From positions 95,885,515 through 95,949,514 of the forward strand of contig OX424555.1 in NCBI GenBank assembly GCA_949152475.1: 64,000 nucleotides of DNA. The letters are read 5' to 3'. This document shows, piece after piece, positions 33,467 to 44,631 of this stretch; position 1 is the first letter of the stretch; every line of letters begins with the position of its first letter. The translations under genes were made by a program, and so were the position numbers. The notes under the pieces are model-generated. The model was not told where the DNA came from, did not search any database, and was given only the letters and a program-made list of their open reading frames with translations. This DNA comes from Terebella lapidaria. Its lineage: Eukaryota; Annelida; Polychaeta; Terebellida; Terebellidae.

Positions 33467-36040
33467 ATGGCATTGACCCCGGGAGCGTTCCGAGGTGAGT
33501 CGGCCGACCAGACAGATGAAGAAGTCACGTTCAACCCGGCCTTTCGACCTTCCGGCCCCCGCTCAGTTGTTATGAGCGACACAGTTCCGTTGTCACAGGA
33601 ACAACAACCGACCGGCCTGTTCGACTCCATGGACGAACATTCGACCCTGAGATCGTCTTCGCCGCCCGTCGACCTGATACAGGAGTTCCTCGACGAAGAC
33701 CCGCTCGCACCTCAACACACAGTAAGTGACATTTTGAGTGCACACGCTAGGGCGTATTCGGCAACGTCGGCCAGAACAATCCAGAGACTATTGAACTCTG
33801 CCGACAGAAACCATACGCGCTCACGTCAAAGAGCGAGCGTATATCGTGCTACCGACCCAGAACAGTTATCAGTGAACGTTCGGCCGGTAACCATAGACAC
33901 ATCAATGGTTACACACCCACCGAGTGACTCTCGGATACGACAGTGGGTTTGTCAGTCTGACAATGTTCCGGAATCGGTCCCGCCAAGCGCTTATTCGGTA
34001 GATCGGCCACTGGCGCCGTCAATGACGCCGAGACGACACGACCCTGCGACTGAGACGTACTCGCGCATACCGACCGAGCCAACGGTGGTAGAGTACACAC
34101 AACCCGGCCAGGCGAGAGTAACGAAAGAGAACATCCCGGCGACGACCGATGCCCCGATCGTGACACCTCTACGACCGCAACGACCCAGCGACCCGACGAC
34201 GGAATTTCGCGCCACCACACGGCAAGCGCGACTTCGGCAACCACCACCGACATCGAGTCGCCGACCTCACGACTCCGACATGCCGGCCTCCGACTCGCGC
34301 CCCCTCGCGCCGACCGCTTCCCGACCATCGCCGACCGACGGAGAACAGCCGCGCTTCGCTTCGCCGCAAGACCCAGTTGTGTCTGCTCCGGCAGAAAGTG
34401 TTGTGCCCATGATCGGACCTCCGATCTCTCAGCCAATCGGCTACACCACTGGATACGGTGTATCGCCAGTCGGATACCCTGGCGCAACAAGCGGTGTTTC
34501 AAATGGAGTAGCTGTCGGATACTACCAACCACCTGTCGGCTATATGAACCCACCACCCGGATACGGTGGCGTTCCAAGTGTGATGGCTGACACCGGCTAT
34601 CATGGTGCACAAACCGGATTAGTGTACCATGGTGTAGGCCCAGACGGATCGACATACCGATATCCACCGCCGGCTGTAATCCCACCCTCAGTCGGGATAC
34701 CATGGGTGACGCCACCATACAGTCAAACGGCCCCTGTCGCACCAATAGCGTACGACCCCAACGGCATTCCGGCACCACCCGCTGCTTCGCCCGCCGTCTC
34801 CGCGACAACAGCACCGACCGCACCCGCTAACACGACCTCGGCAGCTCCGATTGTTACGACTTCAACTGCTCCGGCTGTCACGCCAACGACGGCTCCCGTC
34901 ACAACAACGCCGACTGTGGTGAGCGTCGACACGCCCACGCCCCAGAGACTCACGTCTGAGCCCCAACCGTTAGCAATGGCTAAAACGGCTCAATGGCGTG
35001 CGACCTTCAAGGAGGGCAATCTCACACAGTACATACGGAGCTTCGAGCAATTCACTGCGGCCTTCACATATTCCGACCTCAATAAAACAACGACCTTCCG
35101 GAGTACGCTGCGCGGCCGCGCCGAAGCGTTAGCTCTGAACATTCCGGTCGAGACTCCCTGGGAGGAGTTTCGTTGTCAGCTCTTGGAGGGCTGGGAACCC
35201 GCACCTCGTCGGCAGTCCAAACGGGACGATTTTCCGTTTCTAAAAAGAGAACGGAAGGAGAATGCGGAACATTACTTAGAGCGGCTTCAAGCTCTGGCTG
35301 AGCAAGTGTTTGACGATGTCACGCCAGAGTCCCGGCAACGAACAGTAATCTCCCAGTTCGTCAACGGCCAACCCGACCACATTGCCGACAAACTGTGCGT
35401 GTTCACTTTCCATAGTTACGGTGAAGCGCTGACGGCCGTCCTCAAAGCTGAAAGTCGTCAGCAACGGACCAACAGAGATCGTCAGAGGGGCACACGACGT
35501 GCCGAAATCTCCGTGAGCGGATACCCGGATGATGATTGTGTCGACCAAGAACTGTCTTGTGCTATGGGACAGATCAATCAGGGAGGAACGCCGACCCCTG
35601 AACAGGTTGCGGCTTATTACGACCCTGCCGACAGTGACACGACCGGCCTTCAAGGATGTGAAGAACATTCTGTGCCAGCCTGTTCACGCGAATGGGTGGC
35701 GGAAGCTTTCCAGAGCGTCCTTAGCGACGAGAATGGACTCTGTGAAGAGACAGCTATCTATTCCGTCCTACGAACTACGGCCCCGACAAAAGGTGATCGG
35801 CCTCCACAGCCCGGACGACCAGCCGTATGCTTCTTCTGCAAGAAGCCCGGCCATCGCTGGATGCGGTGTTTCCGACTTAAAGACGTCTTAGTGCGCAATG
35901 GCATGAAGCCACTAACTTTTCGACCTAAAGGTGCTGGTACTGACCGAAGGACAGATCAAGTATTGTCAGTACCTAACCAAATCGGCAACCAAACCAAGTC
36001 GGCTCCGACAGAGCCAACGGCTCAGTCGTTAAACCAGTAG
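33467..36040 (+). CDS. Element R gag
   Basis: 857 codons from the ATG at 33467, collinear with element L gag. It has a long Pro/Ser/Thr-rich N-terminus, a Gly/Tyr/Pro-rich segment in the middle, a capsid-like region in the C-terminal half and a single CCHC zinc knuckle (CFFCKKPGHRWMRC) near the end. The frame looks whole. The N-terminal half differs more between R and L than the capsid-like part, as expected for a disordered region. An antisense frame of 304 codons overlaps this gene but is not conserved in L, so it is taken as a shadow. Confidence 0.92.
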   Translation: MALTPGAFRGESADQTDEEVTFNPAFRPSGPRSVVMSDTVPLSQEQQPTGLFDSMDEHSTLRSSSPPVDLIQEFLDEDPLAPQHTVSDILSAHARAYSATSARTIQRLLNSADRNHTRSRQRASVYRATDPEQLSVNVRPVTIDTSMVTHPPSDSRIRQWVCQSDNVPESVPPSAYSVDRPLAPSMTPRRHDPATETYSRIPTEPTVVEYTQPGQARVTKENIPATTDAPIVTPLRPQRPSDPTTEFRATTRQARLRQPPPTSSRRPHDSDMPASDSRPLAPTASRPSPTDGEQPRFASPQDPVVSAPAESVVPMIGPPISQPIGYTTGYGVSPVGYPGATSGVSNGVAVGYYQPPVGYMNPPPGYGGVPSVMADTGYHGAQTGLVYHGVGPDGSTYRYPPPAVIPPSVGIPWVTPPYSQTAPVAPIAYDPNGIPAPPAASPAVSATTAPTAPANTTSAAPIVTTSTAPAVTPTTAPVTTTPTVVSVDTPTPQRLTSEPQPLAMAKTAQWRATFKEGNLTQYIRSFEQFTAAFTYSDLNKTTTFRSTLRGRAEALALNIPVETPWEEFRCQLLEGWEPAPRRQSKRDDFPFLKRERKENAEHYLERLQALAEQVFDDVTPESRQRTVISQFVNGQPDHIADKLCVFTFHSYGEALTAVLKAESRQQRTNRDRQRGTRRAEISVSGYPDDDCVDQELSCAMGQINQGGTPTPEQVAAYYDPADSDTTGLQGCEEHSVPACSREWVAEAFQSVLSDENGLCEETAIYSVLRTTAPTKGDRPPQPGRPAVCFFCKKPGHRWMRCFRLKDVLVRNGMKPLTFRPKGAGTDRRTDQVLSVPNQIGNQTKSAPTEPTAQSLNQ

Positions 36041-39000
36041 TGGAAGGTGCTGCGGAGCAAGGACCTTCCGGGCAACAGAACAATGTTACATGCTCCACAC
36101 CTGCGGTCGTCGTAACTACAAAACCAACAGTACCAACAGTTACGACCCCACAGCCGGCCCAGCCCACACCTCAGCTCCTTGAAGGGGTGTGTACCAAGTG
36201 TCGAACTCCGACTCCAAAGCCGGCTCGCCCTCATGAAGGGGTGTCCGTGCCACTTCCACAACGGCCTCCACGGGAAAATCGTCGTCCTGAAGGGGTGTCG
36301 CCCCCGACTGCCAACGGCACCGGAACAGATAGTATGTCTGAGGTGGAGTGGATCTCCGATGACGGAGGGTTCTACGCGTTCCCATTTGGACCGGAATCCA
36401 GATTGCCGCCGCTGCACACACTCTTCAAGCCACCGCCGGACGACCCCGCAATTCCGGCCGTCATAGACAATTCGAGAGCGGCACATGAGTGCTGGAAGTT
36501 ATCGGTACGCGTCGGGGATAAGACAATACAAGCTGTACTCGACTCCGGAGCGCAAATCTCTTTGCTCCGACGCGATCAGCTCCGACACGTCCCCGCCGAT
36601 CAACGACAGCTACAGCCTACTTCGGCCACGATTCGTGACGTCAACGGACAGTCAAGCCCAATCGATGGACTGATCGACCTCCCAATTCAGGTCGGGACCA
36701 ACCACATGATTGTGACATTTTGTGTAGCTGACATCCACGACGCCATGATACTCGGCATGAACTTTTTCCGGCAAGCTCACGCTGTAGTGAATTACGGCGC
36801 AGGAACAATACAGGTACACAAAGAAATCCTGTTTGCGCACAAGGACATTGAAGCCAATGTTGTTAGAATGGCAGTGCGCCGAGCCGTCACCGTCCCCGCA
36901 CGTAGCGAGGCGATCGTAGAGCTAATCCCGACCTCCAGAGTTCGAGTTCGGCAGCATCCACGGATGATTCAACCACTGACGGCTTTTCCCGAGGACACTG
37001 ACCTCATCATGGGAAGAACATTAACGACCTTGGACCGACAATGTGTAAAGGTGTCTGTAGTCAACACGGCAGATACCGGTATTACACTTACTCGATCCGA
37101 CCCTGTCGCCATAGCCAGTCCGATCGAGAGTGTTGTCGGAGCTCTACCAAGACCCGGAGAGGAGCCCGACCTGTCCACAGCCGACGCCAGTCACTACCGC
37201 GACCTGCCGCCACATCTACAAGAGATGGTGGATCGCGCCGGACTAGCGCCAGAACAACACCGGCGTTGCGCTAACCTGATCCATCAATATCAGGGCACCT
37301 TCATGCACCCGGATGGACAGTTAGGACGGACCCAAGTCGTCCAACACAAGATTGACACCGGCAATTCGGCCCCGATTCGGCAACGTCAACGACGCGTCCC
37401 TCAGGCGCAACAGAGCATCATAGATGAGGAGGTCGACAAGATGCTTCGCTTGGGGTGCATTGAGCCGTCAGATTCGCCCTGGAGCGCACAGGTGGTGCTC
37501 GTGCGTAAAAAGAACGGCCAAGTAAGATTTTGCGTCGATTATCGGCTCCTGAATGATGTCACCCGCAAGGATTCATATCCGTTGCCCAACATTCAGGACA
37601 CTCATGACGCCCTGGCGGGCGCTACATACTTTTCGGCCTTGGACTTGGCTTCCGGCTACTGGCAAGTCGAAGTCGACCCTACAGACAGACCGAAAACTGC
37701 CTTTGCGACAAGGAAAGGACTATACCAGTTTAAGGTTATGTCATTCGGCCTCAGCAATGCACCGGCAACATTTGAACGGCTGATGGAAACCATACTCCGT
37801 GGATACTTGTGGACACGGTGTATGTGTTACCTGGATGACGTCATCGCTTACGGCAGAACATTCGATCAGGCACTCGCAAACCTGGAGGCGGTCCTGGATC
37901 GGATTAGATCGGCAGGCCTGAAGCTTCAACCCAAGAAGTGTGAACTGTTCCAGAGGGAAATTTTGTACTTGGGGTTTATAGTGAGCGGCCAAGGAATTCG
38001 TGTCGACCCCAACAAGGTCAAAGCCATCAGAGAATGGCCGACCCCGTGCGAGATATCCAATGTCAGATCTTTCCTTGGTTTCGCCAATTACCACAGGCGA
38101 TTCATCAAGGACTATGCTGAGATCGCCGAACCTCTCGTAGCACTCACCCGAGGTGAATGTCATTTCACTTGGGGACCGGCTCAGCGACGCGCTTTTCGGC
38201 GGCTCCGCGACGCTCTCATCCAGGCGCCTAAGCTCGCGCATCCGACCCAGAGTCCGGATGATTACTTCATCCTCGACACGGACGCTAGCGGCTACGCTGT
38301 GGGAGGCGCACTCTCACAGAGGGTCAACGGGAAAGAAATCCCCATCGGGTTTGCCAGCAAAACCCTATCCCGGACCCAACGGAACTATTGTACCACGTAC
38401 CGAGAACTGCTGGCAGTGGTAGAAATGGTTCAACATTATCGGCATTATCTTTGGGGTAGGAAGTTCCTCCTCCGGACCGACCACAGCTCCTTGAGGTGGC
38501 TCAAGAACTACAGCGACGCGGACGGCATGCTCGCCAGGTGGCTCGCTAAGTTGCAGCAGTACGACTTCAAGATAGAGCATCGGCCCGGCAAACTTCACGG
38601 CAACGCAGACGGCTTGTCACGGTGTCACAGTTGCAAACACCAAGACTGTCCCGGACGACTCGACACACCTCCGACCGACCCAGAGACAAGTTCCGGAGAA
38701 CTTCCAGTTCGTCGGATCACTGTTGTTTCGACTAAGACAAGGGCAGACCTCCTGGACAGTGATTCCATAACATCACCGGTCTTGCCCCAACTAGTTTCGG
38801 CACGCCAAGTTGTTCGAGTCCGTGCTTTGGACGCCACACTTGACGGGCAAAAGTGGCTTTCGGACTATTCGGCTCAGGACATTGTCGCGGCACAGCAAGC
38901 CGACCCGAGCGTCGGAAAAGTGCGACAGTGGATGTTGATCGGCACTAAACCAGACTCTAAGGAGGTAGCGCGCCATGGGGAGGAGGTAAAAACACTTGTT

Positions 39001-40569
39001 TCCAGATGGAGCCTCCTGGCGCTACAAGACGGAGTACTAGTTCGGCACGTAAAACCCGACCCCGCTGGACGGCCTGTGGTGCAAACCGTGCTACCCGTAG
39101 CACTCAGAACGCAGGTTTTGCACCAACTTCATGACCTGAAGATTGTCGGACATCTCGGCATTCAGCGAACCATCGAGAGAGTCAGGCGCCGATTCTACTG
39201 GCCCGGCCTGGCACTGGATGTCGCCCGTTGGTGTGCCCGCTGCTCGCAATGTGTCACCCGCAAAGGAAAACCGGCCCCAAAACGATCGCCTCTGACACAG
39301 TTGCCGACAGGAGCGCCTTTCGACCGGATCGCGATGGACATTCTCGACACCCACAAAGTCACGGGAAGAGGCCATCGGTATATCCTTGTTGTGTCGGACT
39401 ATTTCACGAAATATACGGACGCCTTCCCGCTGCGGCGACATACCGCCAAAAATGTTGCCGACATCCTGGTAAACAGATGGATAGTTTATCACGGCGTCCC
39501 CAAGGCAATCCATAGCGACCAGGGCACCGAGTTCGAGTCGGCTCTATTTCGGCATGTCGTGCGTCTTCTGGGCGCTAAGAAGATCCGCACGGCCCCATAT
39601 CGACCTCAGAGCGACGGCCAGGTTGAGCGATTCAACAGGACATTGCTCAACATGCTGAGTGCATTCGTCAGCGATCGTGCGAACGACTGGGACGTGCACC
39701 TGCCATATGTGTTAATGGCCTATCGAACCTCGGTACACTCGTCCACGGGATGCACCCCGCATCTGATGGTGTATGGACACGAGTGTAACTTGCCAGTCGA
39801 CCTCATGTTTCCGACCTACGACCCTGAGCCTCTACCCCCGTGCGGCCCGGAGTATGTGGAGTACTTGCGGCAAGCGATCAGGACGGCCCACGGATTCGCT
39901 CAAGACCATCTTGAGAAAGCGGCAATTCGGCAGAAGATGGGTTATGACGCCCACGCCAAGCCTCGACCACAGTTCCAACCAGGAGAACTGGTCCGATATT
40001 ATTATCTGCCCCTCACGCAGAATAATAAGTTCGCTCGGCCTTGGACTGGTCCCTGGAGGATCGTCGACCGTGTGACTGAGGTAGATTACCGGATCGCCTT
40101 GGTTTCCAACCCTCGGAACACTCGTGTTGTTCATCTGGATGTACTCAAACCGTACGAAGGTGACAACCAAGCGGCTCACATCTATTCCGACCCTGTACGA
40201 CCTTCGACGTCGTCAAGCAAATCCGGCTCAGAGCAATCGGCCGACCCCCTGAGGCTCCTCAAGGAGTTCTACTACCCCTGGGAGGTCACAGTGCAAGATC
40301 GGCATACAGATACAGACCAAACAGCTGAGTCTGACTCGTCAGCGACCCAAGATCGTAAATCGCGATCTCCCACTTCATCCGGCTCAAGTCGTCATCGGCA
40401 ACGGAAAAGATCACGCGGATCAAGTTCCGACACACCAAAACCGGCATGCAAGACACGCAGGCAAAAGCCCGTGATATCATCCGACCCAGAGACAAGCGAG
40501 GCTACGCCCCCGCCTGCACGACCAAGTCAACCCAAACGCAACGCACGCAGACCGGCCCGCTACAGATAA
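36037..40569 (+). CDS. Element R pol polyprotein (protease, RT, RNase H, integrase)
   Basis: Open frame in the -1 phase relative to gag, overlapping the gag stop, and without its own ATG; a Gag-Pol fusion by -1 frameshifting is the likely route. It has the domain order of the L copy: DSGA protease, gypsy-type RT with YLDD, RNase H with ILDTDASG, an HHCC integrase zinc site, DDX35E integrase core (MDILD, HSDQG, GQVERF), GPY/F-type module and a basic Ser/Arg-rich tail ending RRPARYR. No chromodomain. The protein is nearly identical to L pol by eye although many synonymous bases differ, which points to long purifying selection on both lineages. The frame looks whole. Confidence 0.95.
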   Translation, partial: VVEGAAEQGPSGQQNNVTCSTPAVVVTTKPTVPTVTTPQPAQPTPQLLEGVCTKCRTPTPKPARPHEGVSVPLPQRPPRENRRPEGVSPPTANGTGTDSMSEVEWISDDGGFYAFPFGPESRLPPLHTLFKPPPDDPAIPAVIDNSRAAHECWKLSVRVGDKTIQAVLDSGAQISLLRRDQLRHVPADQRQLQPTSATIRDVNGQSSPIDGLIDLPIQVGTNHMIVTFCVADIHDAMILGMNFFRQAHAVVNYGAGTIQVHKEILFAHKDIEANVVRMAVRRAVTVPARSEAIVELIPTSRVRVRQHPRMIQPLTAFPEDTDLIMGRTLTTLDRQCVKVSVVNTADTGITLTRSDPVAIASPIESVVGALPRPGEEPDLSTADASHYRDLPPHLQEMVDRAGLAPEQHRRCANLIHQYQGTFMHPDGQLGRTQVVQHKIDTGNSAPIRQRQRRVPQAQQSIIDEEVDKMLRLGCIEPSDSPWSAQVVLVRKKNGQVRFCVDYRLLNDVTRKDSYPLPNIQDTHDALAGATYFSALDLASGYWQVEVDPTDRPKTAFATRKGLYQFKVMSFGLSNAPATFERLMETILRGYLWTRCMCYLDDVIAYGRTFDQALANLEAVLDRIRSAGLKLQPKKCELFQREILYLGFIVSGQGIRVDPNKVKAIREWPTPCEISNVRSFLGFANYHRRFIKDYAEIAEPLVALTRGECHFTWGPAQRRAFRRLRDALIQAPKLAHPTQSPDDYFILDTDASGYAVGGALSQRVNGKEIPIGFASKTLSRTQRNYCTTYRELLAVVEMVQHYRHYLWGRKFLLRTDHSSLRWLKNYSDADGMLARWLAKLQQYDFKIEHRPGKLHGNADGLSRCHSCKHQDCPGRLDTPPTDPETSSGELPVRRITVVSTKTRADLLDSDSITSPVLPQLVSARQVVRVRALDATLDGQKWLSDYSAQDIVAAQQADPSVGKVRQWMLIGTKPDSKEVARHGEEVKTLVSRWSLLALQDGVLVRHVKPDPAGRPVVQTVLPVALRTQVLHQLHDLKIVGHLGIQRTIERVRRRFYWPGLALDVARWCARCSQCVTRKGKPAPKRSPLTQLPTGAPFDRIAMDILDTHKVTGRGHRYILVVSDYFTKYTDAFPLRRHTAKNVADILVNRWIVYHGVPKAIHSDQGTEFESALFRHVVRLLGAKKIRTAPYRPQSDGQVERFNRTLLNMLSAFVSDRANDWDVHLPYVLMAYRTSVHSSTGCTPHLMVYGHECNLPVDLMFPTYDPEPLPPCGPEYVEYLRQAIRTAHGFAQDHLEKAAIRQKMGYDAHAKPRPQFQPGELVRYYYLPLTQNNKFARPWTGPWRIVDRVTEVDYRIALVSNPRNTRVVHLDVLKPYEGDNQAAHIYSDPVRPSTSSSKSGSEQSADPLRLLKEFYYPWEVTVQDRHTDTDQTAESDSSATQDRKSRSPTSSGSSRHRQRKRSRGSSSDTPKPACKTRRQKPVISSDPETSEATPPPARPSQPKRNARRPARYR
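36180..36298 (+). repeat. Three internal copies of the polypurine-tract 11-mer, element R
   Basis: TGAAGGGGTGT at 36180-36190, 36234-36244 and 36288-36298, exactly 54 bp apart, as in element L. The fourth copy is the 3' polypurine tract at 45157-45167. Each pol copy encodes EGV with identical codons. Confidence 0.9.
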
Positions 40570-41951
40570 CCCCGGCCTTGTTATCTGATTGATGCCATTG
40601 ATGATGAATTATGCATGTCTAATGGACTATGATATCATGTCTTTCCCATAATAATATAATATATTACAATAACAATATATATGCATTTAATATGTACAAG
40701 ATGTCAGTGAGGCGAATTCGATATATATACACTTGATATGATTTCATAATTACGATGCTGGTGAAAAATTGATTGCATTATGATATGTGTTTCGACCCCG
40801 TATAACGTATGCTATTGTTCCGCGTGTGTTACGCACTAACTAAGATTATCATGTCAGATTCTATCCATGTGTCAGCCGAAGAGGATAATAATTCATGTCA
40901 CGCCGTGAGTAAGGCCACTTAGTTGTCGAAGAGGTGGTAGTGTGATTCGTTCCGGAGTATGCGTCGAAAGAGCCTCTACTCACTCCATGTAGTATTCGGA
41001 GGAACGGCCCAGTGGTACGGGAACCAGTCACTAAATAGCTATCATACCAAGATGCGGCCTGTCATCAAATTCATCACCCAAAAATATTCAAAGCGCCACG
41101 GTGTGACCGACCCTGATCATTGCAATTTCGACCCCGACAATATTAGCGGCCCCGTTGTCTTGTGAACTGGCTGAAAATGAATGGAACGAAGTCCGCCCCT
41201 GTGAGTGATTGACATTAATGTCTCAGCCTTTAATAACTGTGTGTCGTCTGTGAAACAGCAATTCGGCCGTTGGTTTATTGTGCGCTAACTTAGGGAGAAA
41301 AGGAACGATCAAAGAATCAGTTCACAAGGTTCGCACGAGCGCAAATAAACATTTAAGCTGTTTACAGCACCCACATGAAATCTCCCCTGATAAAGACAAT
41401 AGTAAGTCGTCGGGCAAAAAGAGCCCAGTAATTTGAACAGTCGATTAGCACAAATAGACAATGTATAGGAATGTGTAATCCAGGGGACGGCAGACGGACA
41501 TTCGGAAAAATGGACAGTGTGAGGACCCCCCTACTGTCGTAATGGACTGACCCGGATAGGTCAGAGAGAGATCGTACCAGCGTTTCCTTGACGACGGCCC
41601 GCCTTGTTGCAGATACACTTGGAACAATGGGATACAGCGTAAAGACGTTTTTGTATATCGGCAGAGAGCGCCCCCCGGCCCGATTCGTGGAATTGGGATA
41701 CAGATAAGTATCTCAGTGTACGGCAGTGGAAATTAACGGCAAGTAGGTCATTTGCGCCTGAACTTCTGAAGCAGCAGGAGCTCGATCAGATACGGAGAAA
41801 AACTTTGTATTGATTCGGAACACTTTTCGGATATTTACGTGGCATTTAATGACATTGAACTGGTGAAGTTTGTGAATAGTTGTCGGATATTTGGAATAAA
41901 AATTACAGTCGGCCTAGCTGTGTGAAGTGACATTTGTTTGCGGCTTCCGCC
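40570..41951 (+). other. Element R untranslated gap between pol and ORF3
   Basis: About 1.38 kb without a long frame, related to 23735-25180 of element L. The conserved stretches just after pol and upstream of ORF3 suggest a functional leader for the third gene, such as a splice acceptor or an internal promoter. No element was identified with confidence. Confidence 0.7.
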
Positions 41952-44631
41952 ATGGCGGATAAGCCGAGTAATGATAAAGACAGTGACGGCTCCGCTGATA
42001 GTCGGCCCCGATCTATCAAATTTGACGGCACTAAGTTAACGGTCGAGGTTGTTGAACGAGGAGACGAGCAAGACAACCCCATCGTGTTGACGGACGATGA
42101 AATGTCCGCTATCGGCCCCGAACCTAGTTCGGAACAAGCAGTTACGGCTTCCGGCTCAAAGAAACAGCCACGATACCAAATCATGGCAAGGCTGGCGCAA
42201 CGCGGCTCCCGGCACACCCCGAGTCCGACCTCAGAGGACGACCCGGATCGTTTTCGGCAGTTAGAGGAAGGTGGAGAAATTGTACGTCGAGCCTTGGAGG
42301 CTCAACGCGCGGCGGAAGCCGCCAGCTCGGCAAAATCGGCTCCCGCTCGGCAGGCGATAACACCAATCGAACCTGCCCCAGTATCTTCGGCCTCAACAAC
42401 GCCGGTAGTTCGGCCCCGTGCCGTCACGTCACCGGCACAGTCTTCGGCCTCGTCAGCAAGTTCATCGTCCGGCGGAAATCTTCACCCGTCGGCGCGAAAT
42501 TCACGACGCGCTAGTTCCGGCCCTGTGACGCGTGCTTCGGCTTATCGTCGCCAGATATCGGAGCTCATGGCTCTAGTTCCGGCCCCAATCACCCCGTACG
42601 GAGCTCGGCCGATTGATTGGAATGACGTTCCGTTCCATCTTCGGAATCGGCATGATGGTTACGGCCATGAACATAATTTCGGCGCACCCTCACGGCTGAC
42701 GGAGGGTAATTTGGCGACCTTGGAACCATTAAGGAGAGAAGACGGCCGTTATCTGTGTCCTTTCTGCATCGGAGAGGAGGATGGAGAGGCAGGGAGGATA
42801 TGGCCAACAGTACCTCGACGTGGACCGTTCCGTTCGGCCTCGGATTTGGACGCCCACGTCCTGGCGTACCATTTTCCGCTCCTGCGATTTTTCGTCTGTC
42901 CGGCCAAAGACAATTTCGTCACGCTTACGTCGGAGGACATGATCCGGCACCTGAGTGAGGCGACTCAGACTCACGTCGGCCTTCTCCCGCTGTTTGAGCA
43001 GGGACAGCTCAACGCTTCCGGCCCTATGCTACAACGGTTCGCGCTACGCTGCCGCGTAGACATGCAGCCCAGCCCAAATTACCGGCCCCCACGTGTTCCG
43101 GCCGACATTCCAATTTTCCGACGGGATGTCAACAGAGTATTGACTTTCGGGATTTGGCACATGGCGCCTCCACTGTTCGACCAGTATCCCCCGAATTCGG
43201 CCCCGGAAATTCATCAAGTGCTCCGACGCCTTGAATACCTTCGGCCTTCAACCCGAGCGGAGGAGGATCGCCTAGCTCGGATGGTGAACGACATCATGGC
43301 GATGAATCGCTGGGTGACCGTACGTCGGCCTAGCACAATATTCTTTACTCGGCCAGTCGCCTACCAAACGGACGCACTCAAGCCTCCCAGCTCCGTGGTT
43401 TCGGAGCCATCGGCTCAGTCCACTCCTGTGACGGCTCAGATGCAGACTCGGCCTTCGGATATTATCCCACGGAAAACTTGTGGTAGAGCGGCCTACGGCG
43501 ACGAATGTAACAGACTATCGCGTGAGGGAAGGATTGGTTCCCCCACCGGAGGAATTCCCTCCTTTGTCGGCAACGCCTCCGACAGGTCAGGAGACCGACC
43601 GGAAAGAAGTTACGGCCCAGTCGCGGGACTCTCCTCCGCCTCTACAGCCGGCTGCGGAGGAAGCCCACCACGAATCGATTTCGGCCTCGGTCAGCGACCG
43701 TGAGGATTCGCCCCTTCCGTCCAGGCGAACGGTCCTCCAGACGGACGAACCTCCATATCTGGACGGCAGCATGGAGATCGTTCAAACGGTCGTCACCAAG
43801 GATTCGGCTGCTGATCGGCCGCGACTACAGTACGACGAGCCTGAGTCGCTAGAACCTCTCCACAGAGACTTAGATGAACGGCTGCCGTTTCACGGCTCAG
43901 GAGAATTTTCGGCTGACATCCAATTCGTGCAGCAGCACGGGACTCGGTTGTCGACTCGTATGCTTCCCGGCCTACAGGCCCTGCCAGGGCAGAACCCGGA
44001 TCTGGCCAACCCACTCAGGAGTCGGGAAGCGAACCAGCTTCCGAATCTTCCCCGTGTCCACGAGGAGCACTGGGAGTCCCATATCGCCCAGGCGGCCCAC
44101 AACGCTGACCCGTTGATCTTGCCGGCCCGGAAGAGCGAGCATCTTCCGACTTTATATTTGGCCCGCGCCGACGACATGGCGCACCAACATTTTCGGGAGA
44201 TCCGGCGCTTCTATCTAGAAGCCATGGACCAACATATTCGGCAGGCTGAATATAACGGCCTCTCTGTGGGATTCGGGATGGGAGTCCTTCATGAACGGCA
44301 TCTCCCGACCTTCCCTGATCGGCTCGAGGAAGAGACCGACCACTTACGTCGGCAGTTGCATCGTCTCGAGGACGAAAATGAGGATTTGCGGCAGGAAAAT
44401 GAACAGTTACGTGTCCGGGTGACACACCTGGAACAGTCGGCCCCAGTTTCGACCTCGACGGATACGGCCGCGACACAGAGCGACTCGGGTACCACTATCC
44501 CGGGCGACCTGCTCGCCACTATTGTGTCGATTTTGCCCCGTCTGCCACCAGAGGAGCAACAACAACTGATGCGGCAGGCGTCACCGGCACCACCACCACC
44601 TCCTGCCAGTAAGCGTGGCCAGAAGGAGTGA
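41952..44631 (+). pseudogene. Element R third gene (ORF3), broken
   Basis: Homologue of the third gene of element L, in the same place and sense. It has the same parts in the same order: acidic N-terminus, Ser-rich stretch, conserved region with a CPFC...H-x4-H possible finger, Pro-rich linker, second conserved region, C-terminal coiled coil and Pro-rich tail. It looks broken by about one break; the rest of the sequence is well preserved, so the damage is recent. Conservation with L is clearly lower than in pol but is concentrated in the finger region and the region before the coiled coil, which marks these as the functional parts. Confidence 0.85.

Noticed and set aside
33909-34823. 304-codon antisense frame overlapping element R gag
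   Set aside because: The same region of element L has only shorter, non-matching antisense frames, so it is a by-product of gag codon use and not a gene.
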